From the NCBI GenBank assembly GCA_012517265.1, contig JAAYVJ010000460.1:1-36809 (forward strand): a DNA stretch of 36,809 bases, in the 5' to 3' direction. The notes beneath the pieces are model-generated. The model did no database searches, was not told the DNA's origin, and saw nothing but the letters and a program-made list of their open reading frames with translations. Shown here in pieces: positions 16,422-24,128 of the stretch. The stretch comes from Planctomycetota bacterium. GTDB lineage: Bacteria > Planctomycetota > Phycisphaerae > Sedimentisphaerales > Anaerobacaceae. The first letter of the stretch is position 1; the number at the start of each line of letters is the position of its first letter. The position numbers were made by a program, and so were the translations under genes.

Positions 16422-16835
16422 TCAACTCTGACCTGCGGCGTTGGGCTCCGCGACGGTCTTCTCGCTGCGTTGACTGCTGTTGGGTTCCTGCACCTTGGGC
16501 GGTTGTCTGCTTCGCCGCCCGCCGACTCGCTCTCGCACCTGCTCCCGGAATTTGTCCTTTTCCTCTTGCGTCGCGTTCTCCATTTTCTCGATCATCTCGG
16601 CATGCCGCTGTTTGATCTGGGCCCGGACCTCGGGGGTATCCTTCGTCTGCCCGCCGCCGGGCGCTGGGCCCTTGGGAGCCTCGCTTTGAACCGCCTTCGT
16701 GGTGTTCGCATCACTGGAAGTCGCCGGCGTGTTGCTTCCCATCCGAGCCTGGTGGATCAACAGACCCACGCCGTATGCGGCGATCAAAACCGCCGCGATC
16801 ACAACCACTGTGACAATCGAGTTCGATGACTTCAT
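16422..16835 (-). CDS. Small single-pass membrane protein of the secretion operon
   Basis: This 137-residue protein is not recognised as a named family. It has an N-terminal membrane helix (about 6-26), a low-complexity Ser/Thr/Pro/Gly linker, and a charged helical region carrying ATQEEKDKFREQVRERV. This resembles the SPEER/SPEEK helix motifs at the ends of the two GspC-like proteins just upstream. I chose the ATG at 16835, with AAAGG nine bases upstream, over a TTG three codons earlier. It lies between a GspC-like gene and gspD, in the place where an inner-membrane to secretin connector would be expected. Real gene likely; role unknown. Confidence 0.7.
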   Translation of the reverse strand: MKSSNSIVTVVVIAAVLIAAYGVGLLIHQARMGSNTPATSSDANTTKAVQSEAPKGPAPGGGQTKDTPEVRAQIKQRHAEMIEKMENATQEEKDKFREQVRERVGGRRSRQPPKVQEPNSSQRSEKTVAEPNAAGQS

Positions 16836-16859
16836 TCCCTGCAACCTTTCGCATCCAAA

Positions 16860-17549
16860 TCACTGTGCTCTTCTGCTGAGTCGTTCGCGCATCTGCTGGC
16901 GAGCCTGTTGTCGTTCCTCCGGGCTCATGTTCTGCCATTGGGACCGCATCCGTTCCCGCTCCTCCGGCGACAACTGCGAGCCGCCCTGCCCCGTCTGGGA
17001 GGGGCCGCCGCTTGGACCGCCCGCCGCCGCCTGGGCCTTTCCCCCCGGGCCCGGCCTGCCGCCGGAACGTGAGGGACCGGGGCGATCCTCAGAGGAGCCG
17101 CCGCTGCCGCCGGAACCGATGGGCGTGAATTCCTTCTCCTGCCCGTCCCACACCACCTTCACCTTCGTCGGTTCGATGGCGACGATCTTCGCGTCGCCCA
17201 CGCTTTCGCCGACCTTGCACCACTTGCCGTTGATCAGCGCCTCGTCGCCCAGGATGCCGAGCACTTCGCTGATCGGATGCTGACGCGGCGGCGTCTTGAC
17301 GAACAGACTCTTCTTCTTGAGTTCCTCCGCCGAGGTCCTGCCCGCAGCGAGCAGCTTGCCCATGTCGGGCGCAGCCCCCGAGCCGGTCGCATCGGCGACG
17401 AGCTTCGCGGCCACGCCGCGAGCTTCTGCCGAAGACGCGAGAAAGCCGGCGACTCTCAGAAACGTGAGAGCCCCCAGCAGAATCGTCGTGGCTGCAAGCA
17501 CCTTGGCGTAGAAATCCGTCTTCTCTCTGCTGAATTCAGTCTTCATCAT
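16860..17549 (-). CDS. GspC/PilP-like protein 2 of the secretion operon
   Basis: This 229-residue protein probably links the inner-membrane platform to the secretin. A membrane helix (about 15-36) is followed by a short periplasmic linker and a small beta domain (about 95-143, reading GILGDEALINGKWCKVGESVGDAKIV and then VKVVWDGQEKEF). The beta domain resembles the homology region of GspC, PilP and the T2SSB/GspB domain. A Gly/Ser/Pro-rich linker then leads to a C-terminal helix with two copies of a SPEER motif (SPEERERMRSQW, MSPEERQQARQQM). It is a paralogue of the gene directly upstream. Two adjacent ATGs at 17549 and 17546 are possible starts. Confidence 0.78.
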   Translation of the reverse strand: MMKTEFSREKTDFYAKVLAATTILLGALTFLRVAGFLASSAEARGVAAKLVADATGSGAAPDMGKLLAAGRTSAEELKKKSLFVKTPPRQHPISEVLGILGDEALINGKWCKVGESVGDAKIVAIEPTKVKVVWDGQEKEFTPIGSGGSGGSSEDRPGPSRSGGRPGPGGKAQAAAGGPSGGPSQTGQGGSQLSPEERERMRSQWQNMSPEERQQARQQMRERLSRRAQ

Positions 17550-17587
17550 GCGTTACCACACAACCCCACCCGCCGCCGGCGTTTCGC

Positions 17588-18313
17588 CTACATGTGTTGC
17601 TCCATCTGATCGACGACGCGTGCCTTCTCATCGTCGGACATCTTGTTCCATTCCTCCTGGGCCCTGGCCTTCTCCTCGGGCGAGGCCGAATTCCACTTCT
17701 CCATCAGCACCGCGCGGAGCCGCGGCGAAAGCGTCACGCCCAGCCAGCCCAGCGGGTCGTCTTGTTCGACGGCGGCCGCCGTCTCGACTTTCGGCGTCTC
17801 GGCCGGCTTGCCCTCGTTCTTCTTGGCCTCCGCCGGGGCTTCCTTCTTGGGCTCGCCCCTGGCCACCGGCGGACCGGACGGTTCGGACGTCGCCGCTCCA
17901 ATCGGGGCGAGATTCGTCGTCTTGCCCTCCCATTCAACCGTCACATAGGTCGGCCGAACCTCCACGATCGTCGCGTCGCCGATCTTCGCCCCGGCCTTGT
18001 ACCACTGGCCCGCGACGAAAGCCTCGTCCCCCAGAATGCCGTCAACCTGTTTGACCGGATTCTCCTTCGGCGGTTCCTTGATGAACAGGTTCTTTCCCTT
18101 GATCGCATCGGCCGTCTTGCGGGCCTGCTCCAAACACCCTTTCAGGCCGTCCGGATCGCGATCGGCCTTCGCCACGCCGCCCAGTCCCTGCATCCGTCCT
18201 CGCTCGGCGCAGAAGGCCGCCACCTTGGCGAAAGCCGACGCGCCAAACAGAAGGGCGACCGCCATCAGCATCGGTGCAACCCGGTCGTTCCGATTTGTGT
18301 CGACTGTCTTCAC
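17588..18313 (-). CDS. GspC/PilP-like protein 1 of the secretion operon
   Basis: This protein of about 241 residues is a paralogue of the next gene. A membrane helix lies near the N-terminus (PMLMAVALLFGASAFAKVA), then a helical stretch. The same small beta domain follows (GILGDEAFVAGQWYKAGAKIGDATIV, then VTVEWEGKTTNLAPIG), then an Ala/Glu/Lys/Pro linker and a C-terminal helix with SPEEKARAQEEW and MSDDEKARVVDQM. I preferred the GTG at 18313, because GAGG lies about seven bases before it; the GTG at 18319 is too close to that site. The role as a GspC, PilP or GspB-type connector to the secretin is inferred from the domain pattern and the operon position. Confidence 0.78.
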   Translation of the reverse strand: MKTVDTNRNDRVAPMLMAVALLFGASAFAKVAAFCAERGRMQGLGGVAKADRDPDGLKGCLEQARKTADAIKGKNLFIKEPPKENPVKQVDGILGDEAFVAGQWYKAGAKIGDATIVEVRPTYVTVEWEGKTTNLAPIGAATSEPSGPPVARGEPKKEAPAEAKKNEGKPAETPKVETAAAVEQDDPLGWLGVTLSPRLRAVLMEKWNSASPEEKARAQEEWNKMSDDEKARVVDQMEQHM

Positions 18314-18349
18314 CTGCACGCCTCACCCAATCCGCGATCCGTTTCTCGC

Positions 18350-18886
18350 TCACTTGACGAACGTGCTGACCGTCAGATCGATCTCAATCTCCTTGTCCTT
18401 CCTCTTCTCCGGCGGCTCCTTTGTGTCACACTGGAACCGCAACTCCTCGATCCCGACCAGGTACGGATTCTCTTTCAGATTCGAAAGGAAGTCGAGCAAT
18501 TGGTCAAACTTGCACTTGCCCTTGCACTTGATCTTGAGCACCCGGTACGGCACGCTCCGGGGCTTCCTCACCGGCAAGAACTGCAAAGGCTCGGTGTTGA
18601 TCCCGGCCTTCTTAAGTTGCTCGTGCAACTTGTCCCGGAACAGGAATTTCTGTCTGTCCTCGACCTGCGGCTGCTCGATCACCGGCACCATCATCGCCAG
18701 GGCCGCCTGACGGTTCTGGTCCGTCTCGACCTCGCCGAGCTTGTTCTTGGCGGCCGCCAGGGTGCGCCGGGCCTCGCTCCAGCGGTCGTACCCCTTGGCT
18801 CCATATGTCAGAACGAAGATGAACACCGCCGACGCCGCCCCGAACAGGACCAGGCGTCTCTCGCGTGGATTCAGTTTTCTTGTCAT
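18350..18886 (-). CDS. GspM/PilO-like inner-membrane assembly protein
   Basis: This 178-residue protein has a short basic cytoplasmic start (MTRKLNPRERRL), one membrane helix (about 13-31), a coiled-coil-like stretch (about 33-60) and a ferredoxin-like periplasmic domain (about 80-178). This is the layout of GspM and PilO. The phrase FDQLLDFLSNLKENPYLVGIEELRF is the recognisable part of the domain. It directly follows the PilM/GspL-like gene, the normal L-M (or M-N-O) order. It probably helps anchor the platform that couples the ATPase to the pseudopilus. Sequence similarity in this family is low, so the assignment rests on layout and position. Confidence 0.78.
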   Translation of the reverse strand: MTRKLNPRERRLVLFGAASAVFIFVLTYGAKGYDRWSEARRTLAAAKNKLGEVETDQNRQAALAMMVPVIEQPQVEDRQKFLFRDKLHEQLKKAGINTEPLQFLPVRKPRSVPYRVLKIKCKGKCKFDQLLDFLSNLKENPYLVGIEELRFQCDTKEPPEKRKDKEIEIDLTVSTFVK

Positions 18887-18929
18887 CTGATTTCCGATTC
18901 ACCCATTGCCGATTGCCGCACGCGGCCAC

Positions 18930-20375
18930 TCACAGCGCCGCTTCCTTCTTCGAGAACTCCTTGTATTGGAACGCGATCGTGAACTTGATCTTCTTGGTCT
19001 TGGAATCGCGTGCGTTGTTCACGATCTCCGCGTCCTTGAGTTCCTTGTGCTCCCGCAGATTCGCCTGGAACTTCCACATCTGCTCCATGTTGTCCGCCTG
19101 GCCGGTCACCGAGACCGCCTGGCCCTTCTTAAACTGAAAAGCATCGAGCACGACGCCCTCGTTCTGGCCGGCGTTGATCAGCGTCAACAACTCCAGCATG
19201 TCCGGCCGGTTGCGGGCCACGGTCTTGACCAGCGACTGTTGCTGGAGAGACGCCTGGAACTCCGGCTGCCGGGCCATCGCATCCCACCGCTTGGCGCTGG
19301 CTACGTCGGTGAAGTAGACCGTCAGAAGAAGGACGATCAACATAACCGCCGCCGCCGCGCCCGCCAGCGCCACCGAACGCCACGCGGACGCCGCTTTTTC
19401 CGCCTCCTGCTCCTGGAGCACGCGGTCGAAGAGGTTGAGCGCTCCTGACGACCTGTCCAAGGCGAGCAAGGCAAGGCCCAGCGGCGTGCGATACTCGTAG
19501 GCCTCCTTGGCTCCAAAGCCGGCCGGAAGCCGGAGATTCGCCCCGTCCGCAACGAGGGCCCGCGCCGAGACGCCCGCGGCGTTCAATTGCTCGACCAACC
19601 TCGCTATCGCTTCGCCGCCGTCCGAGAGAACAACCACCGGCCAGGGTCCCGTGCCGTCCCAGCCGAACGAGGTCAACATGATCTGCAGTTCATGCAGGAA
19701 CCGATCCATCAGGGCGGCCGTCTCCGAGGCCGGCGAGAGCGCCGCCATCCCCATATCGAGCACCCCGGCCCGCGTGATCAAGCCGTTCTGAACCAGGCAC
19801 ACCTGCGCATTCTCGGCGCCGACGCTCAGCACCAGCGCCTGCGTTTCCCGATTGGAGAAGAGGCTCTGCCACGCCTTGGCCGTTCCCTCGCACGACAGCA
19901 GAATGGTGCGAGGCCGAAAGTCCTTCACTGCCGCAGCGAACTTGTGAAGATGCTCCTTGCGGGCCGCTGCAATCGTGACATCCAGGTTGCCGTTGTTCGC
20001 GTGGCTCGCGCGCCAGGCGACCTCGATCTGGTCCGGGGGCAGCGGAAGCAACGACTCGGCCTGCATCTTCACGATGGCCGCAATCTCGTGGTCGTCCACG
20101 GCCGGGGCGCTGATTTGATAGAACGCCACGCCGGTCGAATCCAGCCCGACCACGGCCGGGGAGTGCCGCCTGGCGGTCTTCTCCCGGCTGTCGGCATTCG
20201 TTGCGACCCCGCATTCGATCGCGAAACTGTTCCACGTCTGCTGCTCGGCCGGCAGTTCCTTGGCCCACAGCAGCTCGACGTGTCCGTCCAGACGGCGTAC
20301 CTCGACGGCCTTGAACCGGGCGTCTTCCTTCGCGACCGCGATCACCGAGTGCGGTGTCTTCTCGCCTTTGCTCAT
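18930..20375 (-). CDS. PilM/GspL-like actin-fold assembly protein fused to a PilN-like part
   Basis: From the ATG at 20375 this is 481 residues. The first 330 or so form an actin-like cytoplasmic domain of the PilM/GspL type (VIAVAKEDARFKAVEV, AAIVKMQAESLLPLPPDQIEVAW, LVLSVGAENAQVCLVQNG). A membrane helix follows (about 337-360, AGAAAAVMLIVLLLTVYF). The periplasmic part (about 365-481) is PilN-like (MLELLTLINAGQNEGVVLDAFQFK, VSVTGQADNMEQMWKFQANL). GspL has this same arrangement. It should recruit the GspE ATPase to the membrane platform. The ATG shares its A with the TGA of gspK (TGATG at 20373-20377), so the genes are coupled. A longer open frame upstream is only the gspK overlap. Confidence 0.87.
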   Translation of the reverse strand: MSKGEKTPHSVIAVAKEDARFKAVEVRRLDGHVELLWAKELPAEQQTWNSFAIECGVATNADSREKTARRHSPAVVGLDSTGVAFYQISAPAVDDHEIAAIVKMQAESLLPLPPDQIEVAWRASHANNGNLDVTIAAARKEHLHKFAAAVKDFRPRTILLSCEGTAKAWQSLFSNRETQALVLSVGAENAQVCLVQNGLITRAGVLDMGMAALSPASETAALMDRFLHELQIMLTSFGWDGTGPWPVVVLSDGGEAIARLVEQLNAAGVSARALVADGANLRLPAGFGAKEAYEYRTPLGLALLALDRSSGALNLFDRVLQEQEAEKAASAWRSVALAGAAAAVMLIVLLLTVYFTDVASAKRWDAMARQPEFQASLQQQSLVKTVARNRPDMLELLTLINAGQNEGVVLDAFQFKKGQAVSVTGQADNMEQMWKFQANLREHKELKDAEIVNNARDSKTKKIKFTIAFQYKEFSKKEAAL

Positions 20376-21745
20376 CAGAAGTTGGCTCCCTGATACCAAT
20401 AGAGAATCGTGCACGGCGACGCGCTGCGATCGACGACGCTTTCGGTTCGAAAAGTCGCGCCGGTGACGTCCGCCGTGGCAAGGCACTGAATCGTGAACAC
20501 ATCCGAGCGAACGGTGACTACGTCCGCAACGCTCTTGAATCGTTCGAGACTGATCGACGATTGATTGAGCAGATCCGCCACGCTCGTGTACCCGTACGCA
20601 AGGGCGGCGCGGTCGGCGACGATCGACCTCGCGATCTGCTCGGCCTGGTCGTCCACGCCGAAGAGCGTCTTGAGGACCGCCACCGGCGCGGTGTTGATGT
20701 TGATCTTGCCGGGGAGTTTCTTCTCGCCCGAGATGGTGATGCGATCGGCGATCTGGCCGAACGTCTGCATGTCCATGGGTTCGGCCTGATCCTGGTTACC
20801 GCCCGAACCCTCGGAGGCGGTCTTGGGGCTGCGGTCGTTGATCAGATCCGCGATGCTGCGGAAACCGCCGCCGCGGTTGTCCACGATCCACTTGGCCTGC
20901 GAGGCCTTCAGACCCAGTCCGTCCTGAAGCTGCTGCTGGTTCGCCTGGTTGATGTTGATCCGATCCTCGCCGGCGCCGTCCACGTTCCGCTCATACGAAT
21001 AGCAGGTCAGATACGCGATCCAGCCCTGGTCGAGACGGTCGTCGCCGTTGTCCGGCGGCGGACTCAGATCCCCGTCCCGCTCGTTGGCGTCCAGCAGGCC
21101 GTTGAGATTGGCGTCCTCGCCGTAGAGCTTCTCCTCCGTGACGCCCTTGACCTTGAGCAATTCCCGCACCGTCTTGAACGGCCCGTTGCGGATCTTGTAG
21201 GGGATGGGCAGATTCTCGTAGTATCCCGCCTCGGCGCCGAGCGGCTGCGGATCGTCGTTGTCGTCCCGCCAGTCCACAATCGCTTCGGCGATCTCCTCCT
21301 CCATGTACGGCAGAGCCATGAACTGGTCTTTCGTCGCCACGTTGATATTCAGCTTGCCCGCTTCGTCGTACACGCGGACGCTGTATCGACACCGCTCCAG
21401 GACCACGTCGTTGAAATCCTCGTCATTGTCGCTCCAGAGATCCGCCAGACAGTCGCTGTCTTTCGGATCCTCATTGAGAATTCCGATCGCGTTCTCCGTT
21501 CCCGCCCGGCAGGCCCACTTGCAACGGACCTCGTCGGTGGCCGCCATGGCCATCTTCATATTGAGCCGGCTGGTCTGCCCGACCACGGCAACGACGGCCG
21601 TCATCACCGCGAGGATCCAGAGCACCGCGACCAGAACCAGCCCGCTCCCCCGCACGTCCCAGGGACAGACCCGGGGCGCAAGGCGTGCGGCCCGTGCCTT
21701 TGCCCCGTCAAATCCTCTGTTGTCCCATGGCATCTGCATCGTCAT
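20375..21745 (-). CDS. gspK: GspK-like minor pseudopilin
   Basis: This 456-residue protein corresponds to the tip pseudopilin GspK. After a 33-residue leader comes the prepilin-like hydrophobic helix (GSGLVLVAVLWILAVMTAV). A large globular part follows with three Ile-Asn-x-Asn/Ala helix-hairpin-helix entries (KLNINVATKDQF, RININQANQQQLQ, KININTAPVAVLK), the T2SK signature. Residues 211-222 fit an EF-hand loop exactly (D-x-N-x-N-G-x-L-D-x-x-E, at 21080-21115); calcium sites are known in GspK from E. coli. The ATG at 21745 overlaps the TGA of gspJ (ATGA). The long reading frame upstream of this ATG lies inside gspJ and is not used. Confidence 0.9.
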   Translation of the reverse strand: MTMQMPWDNRGFDGAKARAARLAPRVCPWDVRGSGLVLVAVLWILAVMTAVVAVVGQTSRLNMKMAMAATDEVRCKWACRAGTENAIGILNEDPKDSDCLADLWSDNDEDFNDVVLERCRYSVRVYDEAGKLNINVATKDQFMALPYMEEEIAEAIVDWRDDNDDPQPLGAEAGYYENLPIPYKIRNGPFKTVRELLKVKGVTEEKLYGEDANLNGLLDANERDGDLSPPPDNGDDRLDQGWIAYLTCYSYERNVDGAGEDRININQANQQQLQDGLGLKASQAKWIVDNRGGGFRSIADLINDRSPKTASEGSGGNQDQAEPMDMQTFGQIADRITISGEKKLPGKININTAPVAVLKTLFGVDDQAEQIARSIVADRAALAYGYTSVADLLNQSSISLERFKSVADVVTVRSDVFTIQCLATADVTGATFRTESVVDRSASPCTILYWYQGANF

Positions 21746-22542
21746 CGACCTTGAGGTCCTTGGTTTCCCTGATCGCTCGGGTTGCCCTGTCCTTGGTTCC
21801 CCTGATCGCCAGAGTTCTGCCGATTCGATCCCTCGTCCCCCTGGGGCGATTCGCCCTGCTGCTGATCCCCCGCCGAGACCTCCGCCATCCGCGGAAACGC
21901 GACAGTAAAGACTTCCAGAACCGGGTCCCCCTTCTCTGGCGGAACCGTCCCCAGCGTGACTTCGATCAGCTTCGGGAGCGTCCGCATTTCCTCCGTCCAC
22001 TCGCCTTGCCATTCCTGGCCGTCGTAGAACCGGATGTAGAAGATCCCGATCTTGTCGCTAATCGGCGTCAGGACGCCGCGGGGCTCGCGTTCCTTGTCCG
22101 GGTTGGGCCACAGCCGGCGAAAGAGCACGGTCTGCTCCTCGGGCGACCCGCCGACGCCGGAAGGCGGGGCCTCGCCCTGATGGCTCCCCAAGAAGTACTC
22201 CACCTCATAGACGTCGCCCTCGGGCTGATCGACCCGCGCCTTGGCACGCCCCACCGTATAGAACGTCAGGAACGGAGGGCTGTCGATGTCGGAGCCCTGC
22301 GAAACCCCGAGCAATTTCATGTTCTCAGGGCTCGGGTCGCGGTAGAGATTGGCCAGGTCCTGCGCGATCATCCTGGCGGCGAATCGAATCTCGCCGTGCA
22401 CCTCGCTGACCTTGCCGACAGTCTGGGCGGTGTGGGAGACGGCGTTCATCGCGCCGACCGCGACGATCGCGATGAAGCCGCTGAGCGTCGAGGCGACCAG
22501 GACCTCCGCGAGCGTGAATCCCTTGTTCCGCATGCGTGTCAT
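21742..22542 (-). CDS. gspJ: GspJ-like minor pseudopilin
   Basis: From the ATG at 22542 this is 266 residues. The short leader MTRMRNKG is followed by the prepilin peptidase site and helix GFTLAEVLVASTLSGFIAIVAV. The globular part matches the GspJ type (SEVHGEIRFAARMIAQDLANLYRD early, then VYEVEYFL, VLFRRLWP and a beta-rich end). The last 40 or so residues form a Gln/Gly/Asn-rich low-complexity tail that is not part of the usual GspJ fold. The start overlaps the stop of gspI (ATGA, 22539-22542) and the stop overlaps gspK, so I-J-K are translationally coupled. Confidence 0.9.
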   Translation of the reverse strand: MTRMRNKGFTLAEVLVASTLSGFIAIVAVGAMNAVSHTAQTVGKVSEVHGEIRFAARMIAQDLANLYRDPSPENMKLLGVSQGSDIDSPPFLTFYTVGRAKARVDQPEGDVYEVEYFLGSHQGEAPPSGVGGSPEEQTVLFRRLWPNPDKEREPRGVLTPISDKIGIFYIRFYDGQEWQGEWTEEMRTLPKLIEVTLGTVPPEKGDPVLEVFTVAFPRMAEVSAGDQQQGESPQGDEGSNRQNSGDQGNQGQGNPSDQGNQGPQGR

Positions 22543-22964
22543 GGGGTCTGCGATTCCTCCGGGGTGGCCTCGCTGGCGAGCGAGGCGCCGTTCAGCATGG
22601 TCTGAGCCGTCACGTGATAGGGCCGCTTGCCCTCCAGCCAGGTCACCGTGATTTTCACCGCATACAGATTGTCGGTCCCCGTGTACTCCGTGGCCACCAC
22701 CCACTGGTAGCCCGGTTCGAGCTGATCGTTCACGCCCTCCATCCGACCGGCCTCGATGAACTGGTCGATCCCAACCTGATCGATCACCGTCAACTGCTGA
22801 TCGATCACCGAAGCCGCCATCTCGTAATGCCGGTGCAGACGGGTGCTGGTCAGAGCGTTCGTGCTGATCGCGCCGAGAGTCAGCACGGTCGCCGAAAGGA
22901 TCATGCTGGCCACCAGCGTCTCGACCAGGTTGAAGCCGCGTTTTCGCACCGTCGTCCGCATCAT
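22539..22964 (-). CDS. gspI: GspI-like minor pseudopilin
   Basis: This 141-residue pseudopilin has a prepilin site RKRGFNLVETLVAS (cleavage after Gly10) and a membrane helix continuing MILSATVLTLGAIS. A small beta domain follows (DNLYAVKITVTWLEGKRPYHVTAQTML), the usual GspI end, where a strand pattern YAVKITVTW is typical. Two ATG codons lie at 22964 and 22961; the first overlaps the gspH stop. GspI, J and K form the tip complex of the pseudopilus. Confidence 0.88.
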   Translation of the reverse strand: MMRTTVRKRGFNLVETLVASMILSATVLTLGAISTNALTSTRLHRHYEMAASVIDQQLTVIDQVGIDQFIEAGRMEGVNDQLEPGYQWVVATEYTGTDNLYAVKITVTWLEGKRPYHVTAQTMLNGASLASEATPEESQTP

Positions 22965-23602
22965 CGCCTCGATGTCCCGTTTCCTTCTTCCAGGTCCAGA
23001 TCGACGCTCACCCCCCTGACGTCCGTGGTCAGGCCGGGATAGAGATCCGCCTTGCCCGTCGCGGCGACCACCGCGATCGAGCAGTGGGTCTTGCCGTCGC
23101 CGATCTGGACGATCGCCGGCTCCGCCGAGCCGCTGGGGAAGAACATGACCCGGCTCTCCAGGTCCGTCTGGGCCGAGCCGGCTTCACCGTACGACAGCAA
23201 CTGCACGTCCTCGAACTTCACGTCGCCCTCGAACTTCACCGGCTTGCAGAAGTAGTCCCGCACGAGAACCTTGTGCGACTCGCCCGTCTGGGGATCGGTC
23301 TGCGTGGTCGCCAGAAGAAAACCCCGGTTGTTCGGATCGATCTGCAGCTCGTACGGCCGCTGCTGCTCGATCGCCATGATCCGGGCGTACCTCGCCATCA
23401 GGAGAAACTGGCGGGCCGCCTTCTCCACGAGCAGCTTCTTGTACGTCCCGACGCAATACCCGCCGCCCAGCGTGCCCAGCATCGCGATGATGGCCACCAC
23501 GAGCAGGATCTCCGTCAGGGTGAACCCGCAGGCCGGTCTTCGATTTCCGATTATTGATCTTCGATCTGAGGACACGACGTCTGGCTCTCTGCAAATCAGC
23601 AA
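22961..23602 (-). CDS. gspH: GspH-like minor pseudopilin
   Basis: This pseudopilin is up to 213 residues long, with the cleavage and helix motif CGFTLTEILLVVAIIAMLGTLGG. An extended leader of about 26 residues precedes it if the TTG at 23602 is used; a GTG at 23572 would give a shorter leader, and no ATG is available in frame before the helix. The body (LLMARYARIMAIEQQRPYEL and a beta-rich end with VMFFPSGSAEPAIVQI) is that of the GspH/FimT type, where the FFPsGSa phrase is a good marker. It overlaps gspI by ATGA. The start codon is uncertain, but the gene is not. Confidence 0.87.
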   Translation of the reverse strand: MLICREPDVVSSDRRSIIGNRRPACGFTLTEILLVVAIIAMLGTLGGGYCVGTYKKLLVEKAARQFLLMARYARIMAIEQQRPYELQIDPNNRGFLLATTQTDPQTGESHKVLVRDYFCKPVKFEGDVKFEDVQLLSYGEAGSAQTDLESRVMFFPSGSAEPAIVQIGDGKTHCSIAVVAATGKADLYPGLTTDVRGVSVDLDLEEGNGTSRR

Positions 23603-23629
23603 TCAACCATCAAGAATCGAACGTCACCG

Positions 23630-24061
23630 TCAGTCATTGACGATATCCGCGTTCTCGCCTTCGCCGCCTTCCTGGCCGTCGGCCCCGAGGCAAATCAGGT
23701 CGTAGCTCCCGACGTTCGTCTGCCCCTCTGAAATGTACTGGTACTCGCGGCCCCAGGGGTCCAGGAGCTGGCTCTTCTTGAGATAGGGGCCCGCCCATTT
23801 CTCCTCCAGCTCCGGCGGAGCGACCAGCAGGGCTTCGAGCCCGCCTTCGGACTCGTCCGGCAGCCGCCCGCAGTCATACTGGAATCTCGCCAGGGAGTCC
23901 TCGATGATCGCCATCTTCGCTCGGGCGATGTCCCCTTTGGTCTTGCCCATCCCGCGGAACACGCGGGGCACCAGCATGGCCGCCAGCATCGTGATGATTC
24001 CGACCACCACGAGCAGTTCGACCAGCGTGAAGGCCTTTCTTTGGCGTTTGGTACGTTTCAT
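23630..24061 (-). CDS. gspG: GspG major pseudopilin
   Basis: The main building block of the pseudopilus, 143 residues from the ATG at 24061, with GGTGG six to ten bases upstream. Leader MKRTKRQRKA is followed by FTLVELLVVVGIITMLAAM. The C-terminal half has the GspG signature: GRLPDESEGGLEALL, GPYLKKSQLLDPWGREYQY and a Gly/Asp/Glu-rich end near SYDLICLGADGQEGGEGENADI, which carries the calcium-binding loop residues. The residue before the cleavage point is Ala rather than the usual Gly. It lies 67 bases after gspF. Confidence 0.94.
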   Translation of the reverse strand: MKRTKRQRKAFTLVELLVVVGIITMLAAMLVPRVFRGMGKTKGDIARAKMAIIEDSLARFQYDCGRLPDESEGGLEALLVAPPELEEKWAGPYLKKSQLLDPWGREYQYISEGQTNVGSYDLICLGADGQEGGEGENADIVND

Positions 24062-24128
24062 CCGACCACCTTTCGTATTGATCACGCTCACCTCGTCATT
24101 CTCATGCTCACGCGATTCGGTTCGCCCG

